A stretch of DNA of 64,000 nucleotides from Henckelia pumila (lineage: Eukaryota > Streptophyta > Magnoliopsida > Lamiales > Gesneriaceae): assembly GCF_033568475.1 (NCBI RefSeq), contig NC_133122.1:156171361-156235360 (forward strand). Reading direction: 5' to 3'. Below are positions 22,843-33,426 of the stretch, one piece after another (position 1 is the stretch's first letter; each line of letters opens with the position of its first letter). Below the pieces are notes generated by a model. It saw only the letters and a program-made list of their open reading frames with translations, was not told the DNA's origin and ran no database searches. The position numbers and the translations under genes are program-made.

Positions 22843-22854
22843 TGGTATCAGAGC
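22843..22854 (+). promoter_or_regulatory. Primer binding site, tRNA-iMet
   Basis: TGGTATCAGAGC, an exact copy of the common plant primer site, 1 nt after the LTR. Confidence 0.92.
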
Positions 22855-23767
22855 AAGGTGTAGATCCGTCTTCAAAAGCTAGGTGGAGAACCGTCGTCGG
22901 AGCAGTCGCTGGAGCTGCTGGCCGTAGCTGCCTGGACGCCACAGCTGCCCACTGCCCGTTGCTCGAAGTCGCCGCTGTGTGCTGTCCACCGTGCCTTCGT
23001 GTTGCCATTACTGGTTCGTGGGAACTGATACTCTTACGTAGAGTTTCGCTCTGGTAAATTGGCTGGAACCGCTTTTTTATCGCTTTAGTAGCGTAACCGC
23101 TGGCCGCGGATTTATGTGTTGAGATTATGTATTGGTAGAATCCTAGGAGTGTGCATGTATTGCTGGAAGCCTAGGATTTATGTATGTGCATTTGATGCTG
23201 GTAGAAGTCTATAACTTTTTATGCATTTGTTGCTGTTAGAATCTTAGGATTTTTATGTGCCTATTGGTCACTGTCGTGTTTCCATGTATGAGGCTATCGA
23301 TTGTTTTTCGCGTTTCTTTATGATTCGCCAGTGACCATGTGCGTCTTTGTGACCATGTGCATGTTTTCTGTCTGAAAATGTGTTAGCTTTGTGCTTGTGT
23401 CTCTTTGTGAAACCTGTGTCTTTGTCACTATGTGCTTTTTTCTTTGTAAAATTTGCTAGATTGTTTTTTCTATTTTTCTGAGTGAAAAATAGTTATGTAG
23501 GAATATTTTTTTTTTCGGAACTTGACTGGGCTCCAATCGAGGTGGAGCGTTTACTTGGTTAGAGTCTTGTTTCTGAAAATGTTTAAAAGTTTTTTAAACT
23601 TTGATTTTTGACAGATTTGTTCTGTTTTTAGTTGTAGTGTTGTAGCTTACTTTGTGTTTGTTGCATATTGGTTTAAAAGACTAACTTTGTGTTGTCTGTG
23701 TGGGGCGATGATGATGGCTAAGTGACTCTCGAACTAGTGAACCGGTATTGGGCCAAAAGATGGAGAT

Positions 23768-24080
23768 TGTTGGGCTTTGGCCCAACTTGTTTCTTTTCCC
23801 AGCCCACTACTCATCTAATATCTAATACCCATTTAACGTATTTAGATGTAAGAGCCGCCACCTAGAGAAGAGAGGAGTGTGTTGTGTGCGTTCCATTCCT
23901 TCTTCTTCTGAAAGTGAGAAAGGCCGTGAGATTAGAGAAAGAGCAGGAGAGGTTGAAGGTTGCTTGGTGTGCTTCTTTCTTCCTTCACTTAGTGTTCCTA
24001 TCTTTGCTCGTCCTTGCTTCGTGCAGCTTTCGGTGTGTTGTTTCCTTTCTCACTCGGTTCCGTTCGGCTGGCCTTTGTGG
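23768..24080 (+). repeat. Truncated 3' LTR of the TRIM-like element
   Basis: Matches 22339 onward closely up to GGCCTTTGTGG and then stops. It has 16 extra bases (around 23834-23849) compared with LTR1. Confidence 0.85.
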
Positions 24081-24637
24081 AGCTTGTCATTTTGACCTTA
24101 TCATAATAATTGATTTTACAAAAACATCCTCATAGAATTTATCAAGTGTGTACAAACCAAGGACAAAGTTGATAATGCACAATGAAAAACTTTGACCTTG
24201 ATTCACACTTTTATAATTGGTATATAGATTAATTAATATACATATAATTAAATATTAATTAAGTCGGTATACACGGTATAAATTTATAGTGAAAAACAAG
24301 AGTTTTTTTAAATGTCGGTATAGACGGTATTATACTGATATCGTACCGAATTTCGGTATACCGAAAGTTTTTGGCAAGAATGGTATGAAATTTATGTTAT
24401 ACCGAAATTTCGATATATCGAATGACCTTGATCAATCAAATTTTTTGATTTATGACCTTCTTTAAAAAAAAATTTGCAATGCAAAAACAAAACAAAGGAA
24501 AAAAATTTATAAGGTTATATTTCAAAATCATGGTCAAACAAAAGTTATTTACTTAAATAAATCCCTATATATATTTTACACAAAAAAGATTTAACAAGAT
24601 AAAAATTAATATATACAGTGTCATGGTATGGTAAATG
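24081..24637. other. Intergenic, with a perfect palindrome
   Basis: AT-rich. It contains TTTCGGTATACCGAAA (24351-24366), a perfect 16-bp palindrome, among several further 'GGTATA-CCGAA' pieces. A 10-bp direct repeat TGACCTTGAT occurs at 24193-24202 and 24423-24432. It could bound a small non-autonomous DNA transposon, but I see no matching terminal inverted repeats. No gene is seen. Confidence 0.4.
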
Positions 24638-25099
24638 TAGGGATGAGCATTATTTCGATTAAACTGAATTAATCGACCGAATGAATTCGAAAATTCGATT
24701 CGATTAATTTAAAATTCTATTTTAGTGTTAGAAAATTTTGGTTATTGATTTTTGTCAAAAAAAATTCCGTTTAACTGAATTATAAATAATTAAATTTTGA
24801 ATTTTTTATTAAAATTTAATATTGTACTTATGTTTTTGTTATTTAAATTTTTTTAAAGCTTAATGTGTTTTATCATGATAAAAATATCTTATTTCAATTG
24901 TTAATTTTATAAAATTTTATATTTTTTAATTTGTTTTGTAAAAAAATTGATTAGTTCAAAAACCAATCGAATTAATCGATTTTAATTCAATTTGGTAAAT
25001 CGAATTCAACATAAATTTGATTCTGCTTGATTAGCCTAAAAGATTATTTCGTTTTCGATTTTGATTTTTGACCGAATTAACCAAATTCTTACCCCTAAC
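24638..25099. mobile_element. hAT-like MITE
   Basis: The left end TAGGGATGAGCATTATTTCG and the right end, reversed, TAGGGGTAAGAATTTGG form imperfect terminal inverted repeats of the TAGGGGTGAGCA type common in plant hAT MITEs. The interior consists of AT-rich 'TTCGATT/AATCGA' inverted segments. No clear 8-bp TSD is visible, so the boundaries are approximate. Confidence 0.55.
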
Positions 25100-25205
25100 C
25101 AGCTAAGAGAGAGTATGAATACTTAAAGCCGCATAAAGGCAACAGTTACGAAACACCACCGAAAACACACATAATTAACTCGCGCCAGTGCACAATTAAC
25201 CACAA

Positions 25206-25485
25206 ATTCGCGCAAGGAAACAACACTACTACACAAACAGGCGAACAATTTGTGCATGGAAACTAAACATTATTACACAAACGAACAAGTGAAATACACC
25301 ATATCATGAACAATTTTGAAAAAAAATTTAAGGACACACATCAAAATTCGCGCAAGGAAACAACACTACTACACAAACAGGCGAACAATTTGTGCATGGA
25401 AACTAAACATTATTACACAAACGAACAAGTGAAATACACCATATCATGAACAATTTTGAAAAAAAATTTAAGGACACACATCAAA
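25206..25485. repeat. 140-bp tandem duplication
   Basis: Two head-to-tail copies of a 140-bp unit (25206-25345 and 25346-25485) that I could not tell apart by eye. The unit begins ATTCGCGCAAGGAAAC. Confidence 0.92.
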
Positions 25486-26660
25486 TTAGCCAGAGTTTTG
25501 AGGAAATTACACCACTGCGCATGTAGTAGAAGCGAATGGCACCTAAAACAATCATATTAGACTTCACTCGACCGCGATTTTTTTTCGTGTTTCTTTCCGG
25601 AACATCCCTTTTCCTGCATCGGAAAACACAACGCAGATGAGCCGTGCATTGTAAACAAGCAAGCTTCCCATGTTACAATTAAGTATGAACATGATCAATC
25701 GTCGAGAATTTGATACTAGTTTATGCACGGTACATGGTATCGTTCAATTTGCATGAAAGAATGATAGCAATGATAAAAACGTGCAATTGCATGGAGAATC
25801 ACAGAAAATGAACCCAAAAGCGCCAAACGAAGCACTCAATGAGTATATAATTCACACAATTCCTTCATAGTTGACATATTTATTATGCTGCAGTCCGAGC
25901 AAACAAGTACATAATAATCTCAAGTTTCATTAAATAGCTAGCACATTGCGCCAAGCCTCATGAAACGAACATAAGAATTTAATTTTCTCCCCAAATCTTC
26001 TTTTTTTCTTTTTATTCCTCCCTTTCTGAACCCCCTTTGTCCTTACCAAGAACATTCTAGCCATTATATATGCATTTGATAGTCTACATTTTTTGGTTTT
26101 GACATAAACCCACCGATCCCGGATCAAAACGAGTAGCCTAACCATTCCATCTTATGTTTAACAATCTAAATATGTGCATTAACGAACGATAACAAAGGAA
26201 ATTAGTCACGAGACTCTCTCTTGAGAACGAAGTTGAAAAACTGGTGAAAAAGCAAACTTTACAAGTATATCAGCCATAAATGTCTGGCAAATAAAACAAT
26301 TATTATATTACACAAATTATTACCGGAATAAAACTTGCCTGGTATAGACTTGGGGCGGCAGTTTTGATGAACCACATGCTTGACCGTTTCCTTTTGCGTA
26401 AGTGCATGTTTAACAGCAATTCGCCTCGTGGGAGTTGAGCAGTCATTACGTGCGATCTCTCTAATGTTGTCCTTCCTGTTTCTACTATCCTGCATCGTTT
26501 TCTCGCTGCTTTGCCCAATAAGATTACAACGTACACTAGGGATTTCCTTTCGTTGAGAACGTACTCCTAATGTACAACAGTCAAAATCTGTTCATTATAA
26601 GCAGAAATCTTCTCCAAATGCAAGAATGAATAAATATGCAACAATTTTGTAATATATTAA
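25486..26660 (-). other. Intergenic stretch with a possible minus-strand host exon
   Basis: An open stretch on the minus strand from about 26570 to 26259 translates without stops. It includes LGVRSQRKEIPSVRCNLIG, MQDSRNRKDNIREIARNDCS and ALTQKETVKHVVHQNCRPKS, and is followed by potential donor sites (GCAAGT, GTAATA). Its composition is less AT-rich and not transposon-like, so it may be an exon of a host gene. I do not recognise the protein. A possible last exon, 25564-25613 (after TTCCGATGCAG, ending in TGA), is even less certain. Confidence 0.2.
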
Positions 26661-27007
26661 AGGAGTGTTTGCAATAGATTGTGATTTTGTAAAAGTGATT
26701 AATTTATATTTATAGATTATAAAAAAGTTAAAAAAAATCAAAAGTTGGTAGTGTTTGGAAACAAATGTGAAAATCTAAAAATCAAAGTTGGGTAGTGTTT
26801 GATAAATAAGTGATTATAGTGATTTTAGCAATGACCTTCTTATTAGAATCACTTTTGGAGAATCATAATCACCACATGACTAGCTTTTGAATTTCAATTA
26901 AGTTAAACATAAGCTAACACATAATCTGGGTTTAAGAAACACACAAAAATGATTTTTTTAAGTCAAAAGCTAACAATCACTTTTTTTTAGTGATTGCAAA
27001 CACTCCC
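26661..27007. mobile_element. Tourist-like MITE, copy 1
   Basis: Terminal inverted repeats AGGAGTGTTTGC / GCAAACACTCCC with TSD TAA (26658-26660 and 27008-27010), 347 bp. Same family as the element at 27547. Confidence 0.88.
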
Positions 27008-27546
27008 TAAATAACTTTGTATGATGTTTCACTATGTGGTTCTGCATCCAAAGTAACTCGAACAAGCTAATTTCATTGTCCCAAATTTAAGTTAAAAGAA
27101 GTAAACTCAACATTTTCCCTCTTTGCTACGTATTACACTTCATTCTTTGATTCTGATTCCATGTATAATATATGGAACCAAGCAGATCATCAACCAATGC
27201 GAAAAAGTTATTGAAACGATTAAACCAGGTGCTTTCATTTCAAGTCATTCCACGGAAAGCAAAACTTGAAATAGAATTTTATGAGTATAATGCTTTCTTC
27301 ATAGTGTAAAGAATTGGGCCGTCGGGCTAATAACTTACAGAAAAGATTCGGCTTAAAATGGTTCTAAATCACTAATGGTATATGTTTTTAAACACCACTC
27401 AATATCTATTAAAATAATTTGTGATTTTAAATTAATCAAAGTCATGTTAAATGAAAGGTCATGCTCTAGATGATTAAAAAAAGAGGATTTATTAGACTTG
27501 GTGTATTAAGTCTTGCATTAATCGATGTAGTAAAAAATTTGATTTA

Positions 27547-27887
27547 GGGAGTGTTTGCAATAGATTGTGTTTTTGTAGAATTGATTAATTTATAGATTAT
27601 AAAAAAGTTAAGAAAAATCAAAAGTTGGTAGCGTTTGGAAACAAATGTGAAAATCTAAAAATCAAAGTTTGGTAGTGTGTTTGATAAATAAGTGATTAGA
27701 ATGATTTTAACAATGACCTTCTTATTAGAATCACTTTTGGAGAATCATAATCACCACATGTCTAGCTTTTGGATTTCAATTAAGTTAAGTATAAGCTAAC
27801 ACATAATCTAGGTTTAAGAACACACAAAAATGATTTTTTTAAGTCAAAAGCTAGCAATCATTTTTTTTAGTGATTGCAAACAGTCCC
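27547..27887. mobile_element. Tourist-like MITE, copy 2, inserted in a copia LTR
   Basis: 341 bp, GGGAGTGTTTGC...GCAAACAGTCCC, TSD TTA (27544-27546 and 27888-27890). The other LTR of the host copia element (near 30010-30030) has the same sequence without the MITE and with a single TTA. Confidence 0.92.
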
Positions 27888-28031
27888 TTAATATGCTTAG
27901 AAAATTGGTGATTCCAGTGGGATATTAACTGGCCATTCCGTAATCTTCGAGTAGGAAAAAAATCAATAAAAAAACTACAATTAATAAAATAGAACATCAG
28001 TTCTTTGGTCTTCCGCTGTGCCCAACGAGTT

Positions 28032-28045
28032 TGGTATCAAGAGCC
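28032..28045 (+). promoter_or_regulatory. Primer binding site of the decayed copia element
   Basis: TGGTATCAAGAGCC, the tRNA-iMet type with one extra A. Confidence 0.75.
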
Positions 28046-28259
28046 ACTTGAAAAAGAAAACCCATCATGCAAATTCATTCAAAACAACAGTAACCTTTCT
28101 TATGTGTTTTGGAACGGGTCCCACGTGACCAACATCGATTTATTATTTTGTGATCTCTAGAAAGCAAACTTAATTCCAAAGTTATAAACTTGCCGTTGGC
28201 AATCTAATGCCATCCAGAAATTTCCAAAATCAAAATGGCCGCAAAGTCAGGTCTTACAA

Positions 28260-29890
28260 TGTTGAAATAATCTCCAAGTGAAGTTCCCATTTTTGGAGGC
28301 GAGCATTACGATTATTATTATAGCAGTGAAACGAGAGAGATCTTCATTTCTTACTACTTTTGGGATATAATCAAGAGTTCTTATGCCGAGCCTCCCAAAT
28401 ATGAAAAGTCCCTACTGCCTGGAATGAAACTAAGCAGAAGGGTACAAGAAAAACAAAAGAAGATTTGTACTTCTCCTCGCTAGATTAAACAAGGGGTAAG
28501 CAAATCTATATGCCCCTGAATATTCAATAAGAATGGAAAAAGATGTATGGAAAGTTTTGCAACAAGCGTTTCATGGAAACGACAAAGTTGTCTCATTTAC
28601 AATCACTATGCGGAGGTTTTCGTACTTTTCAATAAACCAAAGTTAAAAGGCATCAGAATTTTTCACGAGAGATTTTCAAATCGTGAATATTATCCAAAGC
28701 CTTGATGACAACATTAATGATAAAAGGGTGATTGAGAATGTTCTCAGGAGTTTACCACCCAAATTTGATCATTGTGTTGCAGCCATTGAGGTAGTAAAAC
28801 ACCTCTCAAAACTGACAATGCATGATTTGATGAGTTCTTTGCAAGTGCATGAGCAAAGAATCAACCGATTTTCGAATCAATCTGGGAATGCCAATTATTT
28901 TTTCAGAAAAGGAGAGAAACCAAAATAATCATCGAAATTGGGAAAGAAAAGATCCAGAAAAAAGGAGAGACTGACGAAAACATAAGGAGCAATGTTGGAT
29001 CATATGCGATATTACAACCACGCTGATTGGAATTGTTGAACAAGCTGTCACATTCCAAATCATTCTCATACATTGCAGGTTTTAACGGAAACAAGAAAGG
29101 AGCGAGCAAATGTTTCAAAAGAGGAAACCAAGGATTTGTTTTACGCATGCATGTAGGCAGAAAGCAAATCCAAGGATGTTGGCATATTGAGAGTGGTGGT
29201 AGTAACCACATGACAAAATGTCTCAATATTTTTGTGGAGATCGACAGAAAATTTCCCCACCGAAGTGAAACTGGGAGATGGAAAAACGCGAAAGGTTGTG
29301 GGCAAAGGCACCATAAAGGTCTACACCAAACAAGTTACCAAAAAGCTTATTCCCAAAGTTCTTCATGTGTAATCTTGTTCAAAATGTGTCAAGTGTCGGT
29401 CAGCTTATTCAAAAAGGCTATTTAGTTCATTTTTTATGATAATGATTGTACAACTTTCGATAAGACAAGGAAACTGTAGCGAGAATTCAAATTGATGAAA
29501 ATAAAGTTTCTTCTAGTTATGTCGGTTGAAAAAAATGACAATTCCTAAATCTGAAAATTCAAGTGATTTCATGAAACCGCCTTTCAATCATGGTCATGAG
29601 CCATAACCAACTCCAAAGCAGTAGAATCAATTAATGAAGCAGTGAATTCAACATATTAGGCAAAAAAAGCTTCAATCTATGGTAAAGATTTATGATGCTT
29701 ATAACAATGTGGTCTTGTTCTCTTGCACACCCCTCTGTATGAAGACAAAAAGGAAGTCGCTAATTTGGTTGAAGCAATGAAAGATTAAAAAGTAGAAAGA
29801 GAAATGCATTTCATTTGAAGAAGAATTACGAGACAAAGCATGAAGCTAATGCACCAACCAACCAAAAGTAAGAAATACATACCCACAAGC
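28260..29890 (+). pseudogene. copia gag-pol relic
   Basis: In changing frames the translation gives VPIFGGEHYDYYY (usual Gag start 'FDGENYDFW'), then at 28683-28928 VIENVLRSLPPKFDHCVAAI and LTMHDLMSSLQVHEQRI, the UBN2-type Gag core. From 29165 WHIESGGSNHMTK appears, the copia protease motif in which the catalytic Asp (D-S-G) has become Glu. LLSVGQLIQKGY-like text follows near 29390. Many stops and frameshifts occur and no RT is recognisable. In life this family makes a cytoplasmic virus-like particle. Confidence 0.8.
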
Positions 29891-30263
29891 TGTAAAGGAA
29901 TATATTCAAATTAATCCAAGAGTCATGCTAAATTAAGGGTCATGTTCTAAATGGTCAAAAACAAGATTTACTAGCCTTAATATTTTGAATCTTGAACTAA
30001 TCGATGTAGTCAAAGATTAGCTTAATATATTTAAAAATTGGTGATTCTAGTGGCATTAACAGGCCATTTTGGAAGAGACGGCGGACCCAGCAGAGGCGGG
30101 CCAATTTGATGTGATATTCGCTAACAGGCTCCACCCCTGACTGCGTTTTATTGACATGGGCCAGGAAATTTTAACACAAAATAGGGTGCATACACTTCTC
30201 AAGAAACTAGGGCAAATATCTGACTTTAAATCAAACTAGGAAGAATTCCTACAATCACATAAA

Positions 30264-30701
30264 CTAAGAGATAAATGTATTGAATATCAAGAAACATGGA
30301 CAATTTATAGCACCTGTAGGAGCACTCGTAGTTTCCACAGCGGAATCCAACACCATAGGGGCATACATGTGGCAATCACATTTCAAATACTCCTCCAATT
30401 CTCGCACCAATTTCTTCTCCTTTCTCTTAATGGGTTCACTAAAACCTTCACCTGCAACCCAGAAACAGAAACTTAACACAAGCGAAAAGGGAGAGCAAAA
30501 AAGGCACAAGCTTTGAGCATTTTTACCCAAAGAAGCAGGTGAAAATGTGGCAGGCGATTGAGGAGAAATCAAGGGCGAAAACATATAAGTGTCCGATTTC
30601 ATGTAGTCGAAGAATTTGCGGAAAATAGTTCTGAGTCTGGTTCTTTTGCTGGTACGCTTGATGGGTTTCTTCTTTGGGAAGGAGACAACTTTCTTGGCCA
30701 T
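30264..30701 (-). CDS. Small two-exon host gene, unknown function
   Basis: Exon 1 is 30701-30527 and exon 2 is 30451-30264. The 75-bp intron (30526-30452) has donor GTAAAA, a T-rich body and acceptor GTTGCAG. Spliced, it encodes 120 residues. I chose ATG 30701 (context ACCATGGCC); an in-frame ATG at 30737 would add 12 residues. The N-terminus is strongly basic (PKKKPIKRTSKRTRLRTIFRK), suggesting nuclear or nucleic-acid targeting. Exon 1 then has FFDYMKSDTYMFSPLI and exon 2 has LEEYLKCDCHMYAPMV, two versions of one motif, (F/E)-Y-(M/L)-K-x-D-x-x-M-x-x-P. The intron is a multiple of three without stops, so retention would add a hydrophobic segment. I recognise no named family. Low stop density, clean splice sites and non-transposon sequence argue that it is real. 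Confidence 0.6.
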   Translation of the reverse strand: MAKKVVSFPKKKPIKRTSKRTRLRTIFRKFFDYMKSDTYMFSPLISPQSPATFSPASLGKNAQSLCLFCSPFSLVLSFCFWVAGEGFSEPIKRKEKKLVRELEEYLKCDCHMYAPMVLDSAVETTSAPTGAINCPCFLIFNTFIS

Positions 30702-30775
30702 GGTAACAGAAGTTGGAGAGGAATCAGAGATGGACAAGCAGAGGAGAAATGGGGAACGGATAATATTTGGAGTTG

Positions 30776-30788
30776 AGATATAATTGGT
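30776..30788 (-). promoter_or_regulatory. Possible TATA element of the small host gene
   Basis: Minus-strand CCAATTATATCTC, about 75-85 bp upstream of the chosen ATG and followed by a pyrimidine-rich leader. Position and sequence suit a core promoter; nothing more can be shown. Confidence 0.35.
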
Positions 30789-30960
30789 CCGCCGAAGAAG
30801 GAGGCGGTTGTTGACATGTGTTAACTGGAAAACGTTTTACGTCGTACTGTTGACAGGTGTCGCAAATCTTTTCGTTGTCCATTTTTTTATTCAGTAAAAT
30901 ATTATAGTACTGACATTTGTGCTTTCATACATATTCTTTTTGTTTTTTTAACCTTAAAAT

Positions 30961-30971
30961 AATATTCTCTT
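30961..30971. repeat. LINE target-site duplication, left
   Basis: AATATTCTCTT, repeated exactly at 59876-59886 after the LINE tail. It bounds the whole right-hand nest. Confidence 0.88.
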
Positions 30972-31336
30972 GATATTGAGTGCATGAATTTTCCTTTTGG
31001 TCCTTGGTTGAGAGTAGTAGTAGATATTTTTACGTCAACTAAAGCCATAGAGAATAATCTTGATGATATGAGTGGAGCAAATAAGTTGCTTGATAGTACT
31101 TAAAGTTCACCCCAGTTAGATTTTGGCAAAATTATGACTGGAGGAAGAAAGCGATCCATTCAAATGTCTGAAACAGAGGCAGTGATTGATCAAATATCTC
31201 TTATGGAGAACTCCTTCTCTGTGGAACTTATCAACAAAAAACGTCCCGCTTGTTTGATAACTGATATCTCTCAGTCAGAGGACCCTTTCTACAAAGAAAC
31301 ATAAAACTTCACATTAGCGCAACCCCGCCGAAAGCA

Positions 31337-32372
31337 ATGAAAATCTTATGTTGGAATGCTCGAGGATTGGGGGATCCTCAAGCTGTGTCACGACTGCGAA
31401 TGGTCATTCGCAATTTTGCCCCCTTTTTGCTTTTCATTTCAGAAACTAAATTATATGGTTATAAAGACTCTTTGTTAAGATCGAATCTTGGTTTTTCTAA
31501 TGGTTTTACTGTAGATAGTGTCGGGCGTAGTGGTGGACTAGCTCTCTTTTGGTCTGAGGCATGGACTGTGGATCTTCAAAGTTTTAGTCCAGGCCATATA
31601 GACACCTTTATTTCTTCAAGTGATGGGAAAAAATGGTGTTTACTGGATTCTATGGCCACCCGGAATCTTCTAAGCGTGTTCACTCTTGGAATCTATTGAG
31701 AAGAATTTCTGTCTTGAGTAATCTGCCTTGGATTGTGATGGGTGATTTTAATGAAATTTTACATCTGTCAAAAAATGATGGGGGGTCTTGATCGAACTCA
31801 TTCGAATATGTCTTCTTTTCTTGACACACTAGATTTTTGCGGGCTTCGAGACATTAGATATAGTGACCCTAGTTTTACCTGGTATAATAAAAGATCTCCC
31901 CCAGCACAAATTCAAGAGCGCTTAGACAGAGCTGTTGCAACAACAGATTGGCTTGATCTATTCCCAGGGACTTTTGTGGAGCATCAGGACTTTTTTGGAT
32001 CTGATCATCGGATGTTAAAAGTTAATTTGGATAGAGATATCTCTGCCTTGGCTACTTCGAGCGTAAGACATCATGGTTTTAGATTTGAGCCACTATGGAG
32101 ATTCAGTCCTGACTTCCAGGAAGTCACTGAGAATTGCTGGAATAGCATCTGTCCAGACTGTCTCATTACCAATATTGATCTCCAAAATGCTCTACATCTT
32201 TGTGGCCAGAAACTTCATGGGTGGGGTAAAAGAAACTTTGGTAATTTATCTCGAGAAATCACGGAAATCCAGTGCATTGTTTCTTCTCTTAACAACCAAT
32301 ATCAATCTCAAGAGGTACGTGCAGAACTTCAGTACTATGATTCTAAGTTGAATCATTTGCTTGACTTGCAAG
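31337..32372 (+). pseudogene. LINE ORF2 apurinic-like endonuclease domain
   Basis: ATG 31337 opens MKILCWNARGLGDPQAVSRL. Catalytic motifs are in order: WNARGL (Asn), LFISETK (Glu), IVMGDFNEIL (Asp), then ERLDRAVATTDW and GSDHRML (Asp-His). All key residues are preserved. The frame is broken at about 31680-31745 and by a stop near 31790. The downstream part (HHGFRFEPLWRFSPDFQEV, KLNHLLDLQEY) leads up to the RT and is cut at 32372-32377 by the Tekay-like element. The enzyme would nick target DNA in the nucleus to prime reverse transcription. Confidence 0.9.
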
Positions 32373-32477
32373 AATACTGTGGGAACCTCGAGTGCTAATA
32401 GCATCTTAAGGGGCAATTAAGATTAAAACATAGTGGTTATAAAATCATAAAACCAAGAAATGGAATTTTTTTTAAGT

Positions 32478-32581
32478 TGGCTCGCTCGAGTGAGCTAATG
32501 GTGCGCTCGAGCGAGCGCCTCTCGGTTCCAGCCCACCTTGGCTCGCTCGAGCGAGCCCAAGTGGCGCTCGAGCGAGCTGAG
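32478..32581. repeat. Hairpin array GCTCGCTCGAGCGAGC (Tekay-like 3' LTR)
   Basis: Four palindromes in about 100 bp, one of them the perfect 16-bp GCTCGCTCGAGCGAGC. The matching array of the other LTR is at 55127-55231. The array lies about 100 bp from the 3' end of the LTR. Confidence 0.88.
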
Positions 32582-33368
32582 TTTTGTCTGAACGCCCGAA
32601 ATTCTGCTTTCGCTGTCAAAATAAGGATTTCCCATGGACTTGTAATGCACAACTCAAATTTGCATAAAAACATCACCAAAACATGTTATACTAACAAAGA
32701 ATAGTTTGGACAAGCAACTCAACATGTTTTAACATCTACAACTTCACAATTCTAGATCCAATATCCAACTACTAAGTTTAAACACTTCTTAACTAAATAT
32801 ACATGTGATAAACTTAGTGCCAAACACAATACTTGACAACAACTCAACATCTAAACCCGAGTTTCCACATGCTAAATCTCTCTCTCGAGCTACCCATGAT
32901 TTCTCTGACTAGCTCATGTCCCATCTGTTGTCATGCACACATACAAAACAAGACAACAACCGGATAACTTCGGTGAGAATATAATTCTCAGTATAATCGA
33001 CATAAACGTGCATTAACGATAACATCTCAATTCAAGCTATAACGTAACTAAAACACATATTTAGTAAAGTAAATCGATCCTCGAGATTTCGTATCCGATC
33101 TCGGTCTCAAGATTCTTTTATTCGTTTCGGATCTTGGAATCAAGATTCGTAACCGATCTTGATCTGGATATATCCAAACTTCGTAGATCATAACCGACTC
33201 AACATCAAAGGTAAGCAATATAATTCAAAGATCCATTTACCTGAGATGGATTTCAATTCAAATTCAATCAATAACATATATTTAAACAAGTATGTGATTT
33301 TTGGGCAACTCAAGACTCCTCGAGTTTCAAATCCCTACTATTGATGCCATCTTATACCTTTCGTTTCA

Positions 33369-33426
33369 TTTGAATTGTAGACGCTTCAAATCTGAACAAT
33401 CTACAATAAGAACTTCATATCAAAAT
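33369..33426. repeat. 58-bp direct repeat flanking a Ty3 element, left copy
   Basis: Begins TTTGAATTGTAGACG and ends CATATCAAAAT. It is repeated at 46606-46663 with one mismatch, exactly abutting both LTR ends of the element at 33427-46605. The uninterrupted LTR has only one copy (56028-56085). Confidence 0.92.

Larger units (their letters stand above)
22339..24080 (+). mobile_element. TRIM-like (small, non-coding) LTR retrotransposon
   Basis: LTR1 22339-22841 (503 bp, TGTTGGG...CCCAACA) is followed by a tRNA-iMet primer site at 22843-22854. A 926-bp interior without coding capacity comes next, then a purine-rich AAAAGATGGAGAT and LTR2 from 23768. LTR2 is truncated at 24080 and lacks about the last 190 bp. 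The element sits in a (TA)n tract, so no TSD can be read. The interior has short repeats (variants of GGTAGAATCCTAGGA, 23133-23250). Confidence 0.82.
27445..30075 (+). mobile_element. Decayed copia element with a MITE in its 5' LTR
   Basis: A left LTR (about 27445-28025) and a shortened right LTR (about 29926-30075) share a series of blocks: GGTCATG, TAATCGATGTAGT, then TTGGTGATTC and GGCCATT. A primer-site-like TGGTATCAAGAGCC (28032-28045) follows the left LTR. The right LTR breaks off after GGCCATT. The interior holds gag and protease/integrase scraps full of stops. LTR starts are approximate. Confidence 0.75.

Noticed and set aside
25930-26145. 71-codon minus-strand frame
   Set aside because: No domain, no conserved pattern and poor start context; likely chance.
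28260-29890. Considered as a host gene with introns because a copia Gag-like part is well preserved
   Set aside because: Direct repeats at both sides, a primer site and protease-like text in broken frames show it is a decayed copia element.
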